A stretch of DNA of 64,000 bases, taken from assembly GCA_902774245.1 (NCBI GenBank), contig CACYHQ010000001.1:1-64000 (forward strand), given 5' to 3'. This DNA is from an uncultured bacterium (GTDB lineage: Bacteria > Verrucomicrobiota > Lentisphaeria > Victivallales > UBA1829). Positions 27,615 through 36,504 of the stretch are shown one piece after another (the stretch's first letter is position 1; each line of letters starts with the position of its first letter). Below the pieces are notes generated by a model that saw only the letters and a program-made list of their open reading frames with translations, ran no database searches and was not told the DNA's origin. The position numbers and the translations under genes were made by a program.

Positions 27615-28196
27615 ATGAAACACACGAAACACCGTCTGGCCGCGATCCTGCTCGGCATCGGCATGCTCTTCAGCGCCTCGGCGTCCGTTCACGCCCAGTC
27701 GCACTGGATGGACAAAGTCACGCTCTACTTCCCGAACCGCGTCCTGGATCTCCTCGACGTTTTCACCCTCAACATCGGCGTCGGGCTCACCGCGCACGCC
27801 AGTCTCCGCGCCACGCACGAAGTCGACATCGGCGGCGGTTACTCCGCCACGGCGCAGATGATCAAGGACCACAACCGCCAGTACGGATTCGCCCGCAGGA
27901 ACGGCATTTACAGCAGCATCGGACCGTTTGTCGCCACGGACATGGAACGCCGCCCGGCGTTTCTGCTCGCGAAGGAATACTGGTGGGACAAGGACGGCCT
28001 CGTGACACCTCACGACGAGGTCCCCTTCATGCCGAAGGAAGGCGCGATCGACTTCTGGGAGATCGGCGGATCGCTCGGACTCGCCGTGATCGAGGCGGAC
28101 GTGTCGGTCCACCCGGTCGAGATCCTGGACGCCGTCCTCGGCTTCTTCTTCATCGACATCACCGACGACGACCTCACGTTCGAAAACTTCCGCTGA
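27615..28196 (+). CDS. Exported protein of unknown function
   Basis: This 193-residue protein has a clear signal peptide (cleavage near VHA-QSH, residue 28) and no membrane segment afterwards. I recognise no domain. The mature part alternates hydrophobic and polar stretches (FTLNIGVGLTAHASL, IDFWEIGGSLGLAVIEADVSV), as beta-rich envelope proteins often do. It ends 13 bp before the ABC transporter ATPase and shares its promoter, so it may assist uptake of the same substrate; it could also be a housekeeping envelope protein that happens to lie first in the operon. Confidence 0.7.
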   Translation: MKHTKHRLAAILLGIGMLFSASASVHAQSHWMDKVTLYFPNRVLDLLDVFTLNIGVGLTAHASLRATHEVDIGGGYSATAQMIKDHNRQYGFARRNGIYSSIGPFVATDMERRPAFLLAKEYWWDKDGLVTPHDEVPFMPKEGAIDFWEIGGSLGLAVIEADVSVHPVEILDAVLGFFFIDITDDDLTFENFR

Positions 28197-28209
28197 ACCG
28201 GGCACCATC

Positions 28210-29286
28210 ATGGCAATGCTTGAAATCCGCGGCGTCTCCAAAGCCTACGGCAGGACGCCCGTCCTGTGCGGCGTCGACCTCTCCGTCGAACCCGGCGAAC
28301 TCATGTTCCTGCTCGGCCCTTCCGGCTGCGGCAAATCCACGCTCCTGCGCATCGTCGCGGGGCTGATCCGGCAGGACGCCGGGTCGCTCGTCCTCGGCGG
28401 ACGCGACGTCTCCGCCCTGCCCCCGGAATCCCGCAACACCCCGATGGTGTTCCAGAACTACGCGCTCTGGCCGCACCTGAACGTCGTCGAAAACATCGAA
28501 TTCGGCCTCAAGATCAAAAAGCTCCCGCGCGCCGAGATCAGGAAAACGGCCGACGAGATGCTCGAAGTCGTCGGCATGGCCGAGTTCGCGAAACGCAAGG
28601 TCAACGAGCTCTCCGGCGGCCAGCAGCAGCGCGTCGCCCTCGCCCGCGCCCTGGCGCTCAAAGGCGACATCCTCCTGCTCGACGAACCGCTCTCCAACCT
28701 CGACGCGCGTCTCCGCGACCTCATGCGCACCGAGATCCGCCGCATCTGCAAGGAACGCAGCCTCACCGCGCTCTATGTCACGCACGACCGCCGCGAGGCG
28801 CTCAGCGTGGGCGACCGCATCGCCGTCATGAAGGACGGCGTGATCCTCCAGCTCGATTCGCCGCGTATGCTGTACACGCGCCCGGCGAACAAGTTCACCG
28901 CGGCGTTCCTCGGCGACGCCGATTTCCCCGAAGCGAAATGCAAAAGCATTGAAAATGGCGTTGCCGTCTTCACTACGCCGATGGGCGAACTCCGCGTCCG
29001 CCTCGAAGGGCAGCCCGTCCAGCCCGCGCAGAACAACATCTGCACGCTCATGATCCGGCCTGAAGCCGTCCGCACCGACGTCGATCCGTCGGACGTCAAT
29101 GCTTTCCCGTGCGTCGTCCGCGACAGCGTCTTCCTCGGCGAAACGACCGGACTCACGCTGGACGCCTCCGGCTTCACGCTTCACGCGAGCGAATCCGCCG
29201 CGCCCGAACGCCGCCCCGGCGACAAGCTCATCTGCTCCGTTCCGCCGGACGCGATCGCCATCCTCCCGCCGGACACAGCCCGCTGA
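28210..29286 (+). CDS. ABC transporter ATP-binding protein (FbpC/PotA-like)
   Basis: The 358-residue ATPase has Walker A GPSGCGKST (residues 37-45), signature LSGGQQQR, Walker B ILLLDEPLSNLD and the switch histidine in YVTHDRREAL. The last 110 residues form a TOBE-like regulatory domain. This architecture is that of importers for iron(III), polyamines, thiamine or phosphonates. The binding protein and a two-domain permease follow directly, matching FbpABC gene content. It is preceded by an exported protein of unknown function. The order here is ATPase, binding protein, permease. Confidence 0.92.
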   Translation: MAMLEIRGVSKAYGRTPVLCGVDLSVEPGELMFLLGPSGCGKSTLLRIVAGLIRQDAGSLVLGGRDVSALPPESRNTPMVFQNYALWPHLNVVENIEFGLKIKKLPRAEIRKTADEMLEVVGMAEFAKRKVNELSGGQQQRVALARALALKGDILLLDEPLSNLDARLRDLMRTEIRRICKERSLTALYVTHDRREALSVGDRIAVMKDGVILQLDSPRMLYTRPANKFTAAFLGDADFPEAKCKSIENGVAVFTTPMGELRVRLEGQPVQPAQNNICTLMIRPEAVRTDVDPSDVNAFPCVVRDSVFLGETTGLTLDASGFTLHASESAAPERRPGDKLICSVPPDAIAILPPDTAR

Positions 29287-29303
29287 CGCCGGAGCAAACC
29301 GCC

Positions 29304-30854
29304 ATGAAACGTCTCGCACTCGCGCTGGCAGTCCCCATCCTGCTCATCATCCTCCCGCTCGTGCTCCGGCCGTCCGCCGACTGGAGCCCGGACGCGCCGG
29401 AAAGCCTCGTGATCATCACGCCGAACTCGGAACAGATCAAGTACGAGTTTGAACAGGCGTTCCGCAAATGGTACAGGGAGCATCGCGGACGCGACATCAG
29501 GATCGACTGGCGCAGTCCCGGCGGCACCAGCGACATCGTGCGCTACATCAACGACCGGTTCGAGGCGGAATTCCGCCTGTACGCGCTCGAAAAAGGCCTG
29601 GAATGGGACCGCGACACGGCTGCGGCGTTCAAGAACTCCAAGCTCACGGCGGACGACCATCCGGCGCGAAAACTCCTGCTCGAATCCGACATCGGCATCG
29701 GCATCGACCTTTTCTTCGGCGGCGGCACCTACGACCAGGCGAAATTCGCCTCGATCGGCTACGCGGTCGACGCGGGCGTGAAGGAACGTCATCCCGACTG
29801 GTTCACAGACGACGTCATCCCCATGAACTTCGCGGGCGAGCAGATCTACGACCCGCAGGGGCGCTACTACGGCTACTGCCTCTCCTCGTTCGGCATCGCA
29901 TACAATTTCCGGCGCATCCGCGAACTCGGCGTCGAGCCGCCGCGGAACTGGACCGACCTCGCGGATCCGGCGTTCTTCGGCACGCTCGTGCTCGCCGATC
30001 CGACCAAATCCGGCTCCATCACCAAGTGCTACGAGATGATCCTCCAGCAGGCCATGGCCGAGTTCGGCCCGGAACGGGGCTGGCTGGAGGGATTCCGCCG
30101 CATCAAACTCCTCACCGCGAACGCGCGTTCCATCGCCGACAGCGCGGGCAAGGTCGTCCGCGACGTCTCCTCCGGCGAGGCCGCGGCAGGCATCTGCATC
30201 GACTTCTACGGCTTCAGCGAGGCGGAATGGGCGCGGCAGAGGACCGGCGAGCCGACCATGACCTACGTCATGCCGCGCGGCGGAACGGCCGTCACCGCCG
30301 ACCCGATCCAGCTCCTGCGCGGCGCGCCGAATCCCGACGCGGCGAAGGATTTCATCGACTTCCTGCTCTCGAAAGAGGGCGCGGCGATCTGGCTTCTGAA
30401 ACCCGGCGCGCCCGGCGGTCCGGTCCGCTACGTCCAGCTCCGTCCGACCGTCCGCAAGGACACCCCGCTCGAACTTCCGAAAGATCAGCTCGCCCTGCCC
30501 GATTACCGTCCCTACGAACTCGGCGGCACGTTCGAATACAATTCCGCCTGGACGGGGCGTTATTTCAGCCTCATCCGCGTGCTCATCAAGTGCGCGGCGC
30601 TCGACCCGGAGGACGACCTGCGCACCGCTTGGGAAGCCATCCTCGACAACGGCGGCCCGGAGGCCAATCCGGAAGCCATGGCGGAACTTCTCTCGCTCCC
30701 CGTGCCGTATGATGCCGCCGCGGACGAGGCGAAGTCCCTGAGCGGCACGCCCGCCGAGGCCGCCGCCGCTCGCATCCGCTGGACCGAGGCGGCACGCGCG
30801 AGCTATCTGCGCGCCGCCGAACTTGCCCGGAAGAAAGGAGCCGCGTCGAAATGA
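29304..30854 (+). CDS. ABC transporter substrate-binding protein (iron(III)/FbpA-like family)
   Basis: The 516-residue protein has an N-terminal hydrophobic segment (residues 3-22) that may be an uncleaved anchor or a signal peptide. It then has the type II binding-protein fold: VIITPNSEQIKYEFEQAF, GIGIDLFFGGGTYDQAKFA, SSFGIAYNFRRIRELG and VLADPTKSGS. These segments match extracellular family 1/6 proteins that bind Fe(III), thiamine or phosphonates. About 150 C-terminal residues exceed the usual length and have no recognised domain. ATG 29304 is the start, since the upstream frame overlaps the ATPase. Its last 4 bp overlap the permease start. The substrate is not determinable here. Confidence 0.88.
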   Translation: MKRLALALAVPILLIILPLVLRPSADWSPDAPESLVIITPNSEQIKYEFEQAFRKWYREHRGRDIRIDWRSPGGTSDIVRYINDRFEAEFRLYALEKGLEWDRDTAAAFKNSKLTADDHPARKLLLESDIGIGIDLFFGGGTYDQAKFASIGYAVDAGVKERHPDWFTDDVIPMNFAGEQIYDPQGRYYGYCLSSFGIAYNFRRIRELGVEPPRNWTDLADPAFFGTLVLADPTKSGSITKCYEMILQQAMAEFGPERGWLEGFRRIKLLTANARSIADSAGKVVRDVSSGEAAAGICIDFYGFSEAEWARQRTGEPTMTYVMPRGGTAVTADPIQLLRGAPNPDAAKDFIDFLLSKEGAAIWLLKPGAPGGPVRYVQLRPTVRKDTPLELPKDQLALPDYRPYELGGTFEYNSAWTGRYFSLIRVLIKCAALDPEDDLRTAWEAILDNGGPEANPEAMAELLSLPVPYDAAADEAKSLSGTPAEAAAARIRWTEAARASYLRAAELARKKGAASK

Positions 30855-32518
30855 AACGCTTCCTCTCCCTCTTCCTCGCACTGGCGGTCCTGACCTTCTT
30901 CGCGCTGTTTCTCTTCCTGCCGCTCTTCACGGTCGTGGCTGAGGGTTGCGACCCGGCGGTCATGCGCGAAGTCTTCCGCAGCCGCCTGTATCTTCAGGGC
31001 ATGATGAACTCGCTCGCCGTCGCGGCGGTCACCACGGCCCTCGTCTTCCTGATCTCCATCCCGCTCGCCGCGCTCTACGACAAGTATGATTTCCCCGGCA
31101 AGACCGCGTGCTCCGTGATGATGATGGCGCCGATGATCCTGCCGCCGTTCGTCGGCGCGCTCGGGTTCCAACAGCTTCTCGGACACTACGGCCTGCTGAA
31201 CAGCATCCTCGGGGCGCTCGGACTGCCCCCGGTCGACTGGCTCGGCGGAAGCGGCAGATTCTGGAGCGTCTGCGTGATCCAGGCGCTCCACCTGTATCCG
31301 ATCGCCTATCTCAACCTCGTCACGGCGTTCGGAAACATAGACCCGTCGCTGCTCGAATCCGCCCGCAACGCAGGAGCCGGGCCGTGGCAGAGGTTCCGCC
31401 GCATCACGCTCCCCATGCTCCGTCCCGGTCTCCTCGCGGGCGGAAGCATCGTCCTCATTTGGGCGTTCACCGAACTCGGCACCCCGCTCATGTTCGGGTA
31501 CAACACCGTCACCCCGGTCCAGATCTACAACGGCGTGACCGAGCTCGGCACCAATCCCGCCGCGTATTCCCTCGTGATCGTCACGCTCGCCGTCTCGTGC
31601 CTGCTCTACCTCGGCGCGAAGCTCCTGCTCGGACATGGCACGGCGGCCTCGGTCGCGAAAGGCACGCCGGGCGCTTCCGCGCGGAAACTGACCGGTTCCG
31701 GCCGCTGGATCCCGCTCGCCGTTTTTGTCGGTTTTACCTTTATCGCGACTTTGCCGCACATCTGCCTCGTGCTGATCGCGTCCTCCTCAAGCTGGAGCGG
31801 GACGATCCTGCCGGAACATTTCTCGCTGATGCACTACCGCAACGCCCTCGGCGACCATCTGGTCGTGCCGAGCATCGTGAACAGCCTGAAATACGCGCTT
31901 CTTGCCACGGCGCTGGCGCTTGCCGCGGGCGTCCTGACGGCGTTCCTGACCCGCCGCGGCAGCCTCAAGTTCGGCTGGCTGCTCGACCTCGTCGCCATGA
32001 CGCCGCTCATGATCCCCGGCGTCGTGATGGCCGTCGGATTCCTCGGCATGTCTATCCGCTACCAGTGGGCGCACATGCTGTTCGATCCGGTCGCGAATCC
32101 GGTCTTCCTGCTCGCCATCGCCTACGCCGTCCGGCGCGTGCCGTACGTCCTGCGCTCCGTCGCGGGAGGACTCGACCAGACGCCGGAGGAACTCGAACGC
32201 GCCTCGCGGAACGCCGGAGCGGGCTGCGGACGCACGCTGATGAAGATCACGCTCCCGCTGGTGGCGGCGAACCTGGTCGTCGGCGCGCTGTTCGCGTTCA
32301 GCTTCTCCATGATGGAGGTCTCCGACTCCCTGATCCTCGCGCAGAAAGCCGAATTCTACCCGATCACGAAAGCGATCTACGAGCTGTCGCAGTATCTCGG
32401 CGCGGGCCCGTACACGGCTGCAGCGTTCGGCGTGTGGTCGATGTGCTTCCTGGCGTCCATCCTCGCCGCCGCATCCGTAATGCTCGGGAAGAAAATCGGT
32501 TCGCTTTTCAGCATCTAG
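30851..32518 (+). CDS. ABC transporter permease, two fused membrane domains (FbpB-like)
   Basis: The 555-residue protein has about 12 membrane segments and two binding-protein-dependent transport domains in one chain, as in FbpB/SfuB iron permeases. Each half carries the EAA-type loop that docks on the ATPase: ESARNAGAGPWQRFRRITLP and ERASRNAGAGCGRTLMKITLP. The two loops are clearly related. It overlaps the binding protein by ATGA (30851-30854), indicating translational coupling. No terminator is obvious before the metK promoter. Confidence 0.93.
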   Translation: MKRFLSLFLALAVLTFFALFLFLPLFTVVAEGCDPAVMREVFRSRLYLQGMMNSLAVAAVTTALVFLISIPLAALYDKYDFPGKTACSVMMMAPMILPPFVGALGFQQLLGHYGLLNSILGALGLPPVDWLGGSGRFWSVCVIQALHLYPIAYLNLVTAFGNIDPSLLESARNAGAGPWQRFRRITLPMLRPGLLAGGSIVLIWAFTELGTPLMFGYNTVTPVQIYNGVTELGTNPAAYSLVIVTLAVSCLLYLGAKLLLGHGTAASVAKGTPGASARKLTGSGRWIPLAVFVGFTFIATLPHICLVLIASSSSWSGTILPEHFSLMHYRNALGDHLVVPSIVNSLKYALLATALALAAGVLTAFLTRRGSLKFGWLLDLVAMTPLMIPGVVMAVGFLGMSIRYQWAHMLFDPVANPVFLLAIAYAVRRVPYVLRSVAGGLDQTPEELERASRNAGAGCGRTLMKITLPLVAANLVVGALFAFSFSMMEVSDSLILAQKAEFYPITKAIYELSQYLGAGPYTAAAFGVWSMCFLASILAAASVMLGKKIGSLFSI

Positions 32519-32573
32519 TCCCATACCCGGCATCATCGCATCGGTAAAAATCGGAATTATTCGTCCCTCTAAT

Positions 32574-32602
32574 TTGTATTACTCGCGGGAGCGTGCTATA
32601 TT
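32574..32602 (+). promoter_or_regulatory. Promoter of metK
   Basis: TTGTAT (32574-32579) and TATATT (32597-32602) are separated by 17 bp, giving a leader of about 75 nt. I see no SAM riboswitch consensus in the leader and no Shine-Dalgarno sequence before the ATG. Confidence 0.7.
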
Positions 32603-32683
32603 ATTTATTGCCGTTTTTTAGATCGTCCGTCGGCCGGAATCCGTTATTCAAAAACACCATTTACCTATAGTGAACTTACCACC

Positions 32684-33868
32684 ATGAGCAACCTCAAAAA
32701 AGACTATCTGTTCACCTCCGAATCTGTCTCTGAAGGCCATCCCGACAAGGTCGCGGACCAGATCTCCGATGCTATTCTCGACGCCTGCCTGGAGCAGGAC
32801 AAGGAAAGCCGCGTGGCGATCGAAACGCTCTGCACCACCGACTTCATCGTGCTCGCGGGCGAAATCAGAACCAGCGCAAACGTCGACTGGGAAAAGATCG
32901 CACGTGGCGTCGTGCGCGACATCGGCTACACCGATCCCGAGATCGGATTCGCCGCCGACACAGCGGAAGTCCTGCTGAAGATACACAAACAGTCCGCCGA
33001 CATCGCGCAGGGCGTGGACGCCGGTGAAAACAAGGCTCAGGGCGCGGGCGACCAGGGCATGATGTTCGGATTCGCCTGCACCGAGACCAACGCGCTGATG
33101 CCCGCCCCGATCTACTACGCGCACCGCATCGTCGCCGAACTCGCCCGTCTGCGCAAGACCGAGCCGCAGAAATACGCGTTCCTCCGTCCCGACGCGAAGA
33201 GCCAGGTCTCGTTCCGTTATGTCGACGGCAGGCCCGTCGCCATCGAAACGATCGTCGTCTCCACGCAGCACACGAAGGATGCCACGCGCGCCCAGCTCGA
33301 AGCACTCGTGAAGAAGGTCGCGGCGGACGTGATCCCCGCTGAATTCCTGACGGAAAAGACCGTCTATTTCGTGAACCCGACCGGCAACTTCGTGATCGGC
33401 GGCCCCGCGGGCGACACCGGCCTGACCGGACGAAAGATCATCGTCGACACCTACGGCGGACGCGGCCTGCACGGCGGCGGCGCCTTCTCCGGCAAGGACC
33501 CCTCGAAAGTGGACCGTTCCGCGGCCTACATGTGCCGCTACATCGCAAAGAACATCGTGAAGGCCGGACTCGCCGACCAGTGCCAGATCCAGGTGGCCTA
33601 CGCCATCGGCGTGACCGAACCGGTCTCCATCTTCGTCGACACCTTCGGCACCGGCAAACTGAGCGACGCCGCGTTGGAAAAGGCCGTCCGTGAAGTCTTC
33701 GACATGACCCCGGCGGGCATCACCGCCACGCTCGGACTGAAGGAACGCAAGGGCTGGACTTACCGCCAGACCGCCGCCTACGGGCACTTCGGACGCGAAG
33801 GGTTTCCGTGGGAAGCCACAGACCAAGTCGACGCGCTTCTCGCAGCCGCGAAAAAATACGCGGATTGA
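32684..33868 (+). CDS. metK: S-adenosylmethionine synthetase
   Basis: The 394-residue enzyme makes S-adenosylmethionine from ATP and methionine. The N-terminus has [20 protein letters not shown] with the catalytic His. [32 protein letters not shown] and the loop [15 protein letters not shown] complete the signatures. The family more often reads [15 protein letters not shown], matched here with Ser for Thr. It has its own promoter and is followed 21 bp later by an adenosine-kinase-like gene and then ahcY, so three steps of the methyl cycle lie together. Confidence 0.97.
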   Translation: MSNLKKDYLFTSESVSEGHPDKVADQISDAILDACLEQDKESRVAIETLCTTDFIVLAGEIRTSANVDWEKIARGVVRDIGYTDPEIGFAADTAEVLLKIHKQSADIAQGVDAGENKAQGAGDQGMMFGFACTETNALMPAPIYYAHRIVAELARLRKTEPQKYAFLRPDAKSQVSFRYVDGRPVAIETIVVSTQHTKDATRAQLEALVKKVAADVIPAEFLTEKTVYFVNPTGNFVIGGPAGDTGLTGRKIIVDTYGGRGLHGGGAFSGKDPSKVDRSAAYMCRYIAKNIVKAGLADQCQIQVAYAIGVTEPVSIFVDTFGTGKLSDAALEKAVREVFDMTPAGITATLGLKERKGWTYRQTAAYGHFGREGFPWEATDQVDALLAAAKKYAD

Positions 33869-33889
33869 CCTCATACGGGGCCTTCCGGA

Positions 33890-34903
33890 ATGAACAACAG
33901 CCAGTCCGCCGCGGTCCTCGGCGCGGGAACCGCGATCGTAGATCTGCTGGTCCGCGTCGATGACGAATTTCTGGCGCGGGAACTGCCCGACGGACGCGGC
34001 AACACCACCTGGGTCGAAGCCGCGCGCCTGGACGAACTGATCCGACATCTGCATGAATGCGGATTCAAACTCGAAAAAGCGCCGGGCGGTTCTACCGGAA
34101 ATCTCCTCTGCGGCCTCTCCGAGCTCGGCTGCGAGACACGATTCCTCGGCTGGCTCGGCCTCGATGACGACGGCGTATACTACCGCGACACATTCGCGGA
34201 ATCCGGCGGAAACATTCATTCGTTCAAATATCATCCGTCGAAACATACCGGGCGCTGTCTGAGCCTGGTCTCGCCCGACGCCGACCGTTCCATGGTGACC
34301 GATCTCGGCGCGTCCGCTGAAATGCGCGCGGACGAGATTCATTCTTCCGACCTCGAAGGCGTTTCCCTCCTGCACACGGAAGGCTATCTCTGCGGTCTGA
34401 ACGACCGGGCATTCCTGCCCAGCCTCATCGAACAGGCGAAAAACGCCGGGATCCCCGTGAGCTTCGACCTGGCGTCCTACGGAATCGTGCGGAAATACCG
34501 CGACGATATCCGCGATTACCTGAGTAAATACGTCGACATCGTGTTCGCGAACGAACTGGAAGCGGCGGAATTCGCCGGGACAAACGATCCGGAATCCATG
34601 CTCGACGCCCTCGCGAAACTCTGCCCCGTCGCCGCAGTCAAGCTCGGCGCGCTTGGCTCACTCGTCCGCATGGACAGCCGCACGGTCAGGGTCGCGCCGG
34701 AATCCGCGAATCCGGTCGACGCGACAGGTGCGGGCGACCTCTGGCAGGCAGGATTCCTGTTCGGATGGCTGCATCATACCGCGCCGGAAATCTGCGGACG
34801 CATCGGTTCCATCCTCGGTGCGGCCGCCGTGTCGCATTTCGGCGCACGTCTGCCGGAAGACCGCTGGCGCGAACTGCGCGAACGCATCCGCACCATGATC
34901 TAA
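33890..34903 (+). CDS. PfkB-family kinase, probable adenosine kinase
   Basis: The 337-residue protein belongs to the PfkB ribokinase family. [15 protein letters not shown] (residue 64 on) is the first signature, and [14 protein letters not shown] carries the anion-hole and catalytic Asp. The family includes adenosine, ribose and fructose kinases, so sequence alone leaves the substrate open. Its position between metK and ahcY argues for adenosine kinase, because AhcY releases adenosine that must be phosphorylated for the hydrolase to run forward. It starts 21 bp after metK and ends 49 bp before ahcY. Confidence 0.85.
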   Translation: MNNSQSAAVLGAGTAIVDLLVRVDDEFLARELPDGRGNTTWVEAARLDELIRHLHECGFKLEKAPGGSTGNLLCGLSELGCETRFLGWLGLDDDGVYYRDTFAESGGNIHSFKYHPSKHTGRCLSLVSPDADRSMVTDLGASAEMRADEIHSSDLEGVSLLHTEGYLCGLNDRAFLPSLIEQAKNAGIPVSFDLASYGIVRKYRDDIRDYLSKYVDIVFANELEAAEFAGTNDPESMLDALAKLCPVAAVKLGALGSLVRMDSRTVRVAPESANPVDATGAGDLWQAGFLFGWLHHTAPEICGRIGSILGAAAVSHFGARLPEDRWRELRERIRTMI

Positions 34904-34952
34904 AATCATTCTTCATAACATATCTCAACACAAACGAAAAGGACTCCTCACA

Positions 34953-36386
34953 ATGGCAACGAAAACATCCCGGAAGACCAAAGGTGAATACCTGATCCGC
35001 GACATCGGACTGGCCGACTTCGGACGCAAGGAAATCGAGATCGCCGAGTACGAAATGCCCGGCCTCATGGCGATCCGCGAAAAATACAGCAAATCCAAAC
35101 CGCTCGCCGGGATCCGCATCATGGGCTGCCTGCATATGACAATCCAGACCGCGGTCCTCATCGAAACCCTCGCCGAGCTCGGCGCCGACCTCCGCTGGTG
35201 CTCCTGCAACATCTTCTCCACGCAGGACCACGCCGCGGCCGCCATCGCCAAACGCGGCATCCCGGTCTTCGCATACAAAGGCGAAAGCATCCCGGAATAC
35301 TGGCAGTTCGTCATGAAGGCGATGATCTGGCCGGACGGCAAGGGCCCGGACCAGATCGTGGACGACGGCGGCGACGCAACCGGCCTGATCCACATGGGCG
35401 TGAAGGGCGAGCTTGATCCGGCCTTCCTGAAGACAGCGCCGAAATCCGCCGACGAAAAGGCCGTTTTCGCGATTCTGAAGGACGTCCGCAAGCAGGACCG
35501 CAAGTTCTGGCAGAAGATCGCCGCGAACATGAAGGGCGTCTCCGAAGAGACTACCACCGGCATCCACCGCCTCGTCCAGCTCGCGAAGACCGGTGAACTA
35601 CTCTTCCCCGCCATCAACGTGAACGACTCCGTCACGAAATCCAAGTTCGACAACGTCTACGGCTGCCGCCACTCCCTGCCCGACGGGATCAAGCGTGCGC
35701 TCGACGTGCTGCTCTCCGGGAAACAGGTCGTGGTCTGCGGCTACGGCGACGTCGGCAAGGGCTGCGCCGAGGCAATGAAGAATGAACGAGCGCGCGTCGT
35801 CGTGACCGAAGTCGACCCGATCTGTGCGCTTCAGGCGTGCATGGCCGGATTCCAGGTCTCCCGCATCGAAGACGCCCTGAAGACCGCCGACGTGTATGTG
35901 ACCTGCACCGGCAACTGCCATATCATCACCGCCAAGCACATGGCCGCGATGAAGGATCAGGCCATCGTCTGCAACATCGGGCACTTCGACGACGAGATCG
36001 ACGTGGCCGGTCTGAAAGCGGTCAAGGGCATCAAGGTCACCGAGATCAAGGGCTGCGAATGCCCCGTCCACAAGTACACGTTCCCCGACGGACACAGCAT
36101 CTACCTGCTCGCCGAGGGCCGTCTGGTCAACCTCGGCTGCGCCACGGGCCACCCGAACTTCGTCATGAGCTGCTCCTTCTCGAACCAAGTTCTCGCACAG
36201 ATCGAGATCGCCGGGAAGAAGCTCGAAAAGAAAGTCTACCTGATCCCGAAGAAGCTCGACGAGGAAGTAGCGCGTCTCCACCTCGCCAAGTGCGGAGCGA
36301 AGCTCTCCAAACTCACGCAGGAACAGGCCGACTACATCGGCGTGAAAGTCTCCGGCCCCTTCAAGCCGGACGATTACCGCTACTGA
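34953..36386 (+). CDS. ahcY: S-adenosylhomocysteine hydrolase
   Basis: The 477-residue enzyme splits S-adenosylhomocysteine, the product of methyltransferases, to adenosine and homocysteine. The NAD-binding loop reads [16 protein letters not shown]. Other signatures are [45 protein letters not shown] with the catalytic Lys, and [10 protein letters not shown]. The C-terminus ends KPDDYRY, typical of the family. AAAAGGA lies before the ATG. It completes the metK-kinase-ahcY cluster, and a strong terminator follows. Confidence 0.97.
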   Translation: MATKTSRKTKGEYLIRDIGLADFGRKEIEIAEYEMPGLMAIREKYSKSKPLAGIRIMGCLHMTIQTAVLIETLAELGADLRWCSCNIFSTQDHAAAAIAKRGIPVFAYKGESIPEYWQFVMKAMIWPDGKGPDQIVDDGGDATGLIHMGVKGELDPAFLKTAPKSADEKAVFAILKDVRKQDRKFWQKIAANMKGVSEETTTGIHRLVQLAKTGELLFPAINVNDSVTKSKFDNVYGCRHSLPDGIKRALDVLLSGKQVVVCGYGDVGKGCAEAMKNERARVVVTEVDPICALQACMAGFQVSRIEDALKTADVYVTCTGNCHIITAKHMAAMKDQAIVCNIGHFDDEIDVAGLKAVKGIKVTEIKGCECPVHKYTFPDGHSIYLLAEGRLVNLGCATGHPNFVMSCSFSNQVLAQIEIAGKKLEKKVYLIPKKLDEEVARLHLAKCGAKLSKLTQEQADYIGVKVSGPFKPDDYRY

Positions 36387-36469
36387 GCGACTAGCTCAGG
36401 CAAAAAAAACAGTCCGCCACCCACGTCTTACTTAACGGGAACGGCGGATCAAGTTGTGCCGGACATGAT

Positions 36470-36504
36470 GCGCGGGACTCTTTTTTGAATCCCGCGCGTT
36501 TTTA
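36470..36504. terminator. Terminator of the metK-ahcY operon
   Basis: GCGCGGGA (36470-36477) pairs with TCCCGCGC (36490-36497) and GTTTTT follows. The loop is T-rich. The stem also follows directly after the stop codon of the convergent GH9 gene, though the T-tract on that strand is poor. Confidence 0.75.

Noticed and set aside
32603..32683. SAM riboswitch upstream of metK
   Set aside because: The leader lacks the conserved cores and stems of the SAM or SAH riboswitch classes I know.
36387..36469. tRNA or small RNA gene after ahcY
   Set aside because: No cloverleaf, no T-loop consensus and no promoter were seen; only the terminator at its end is supported.
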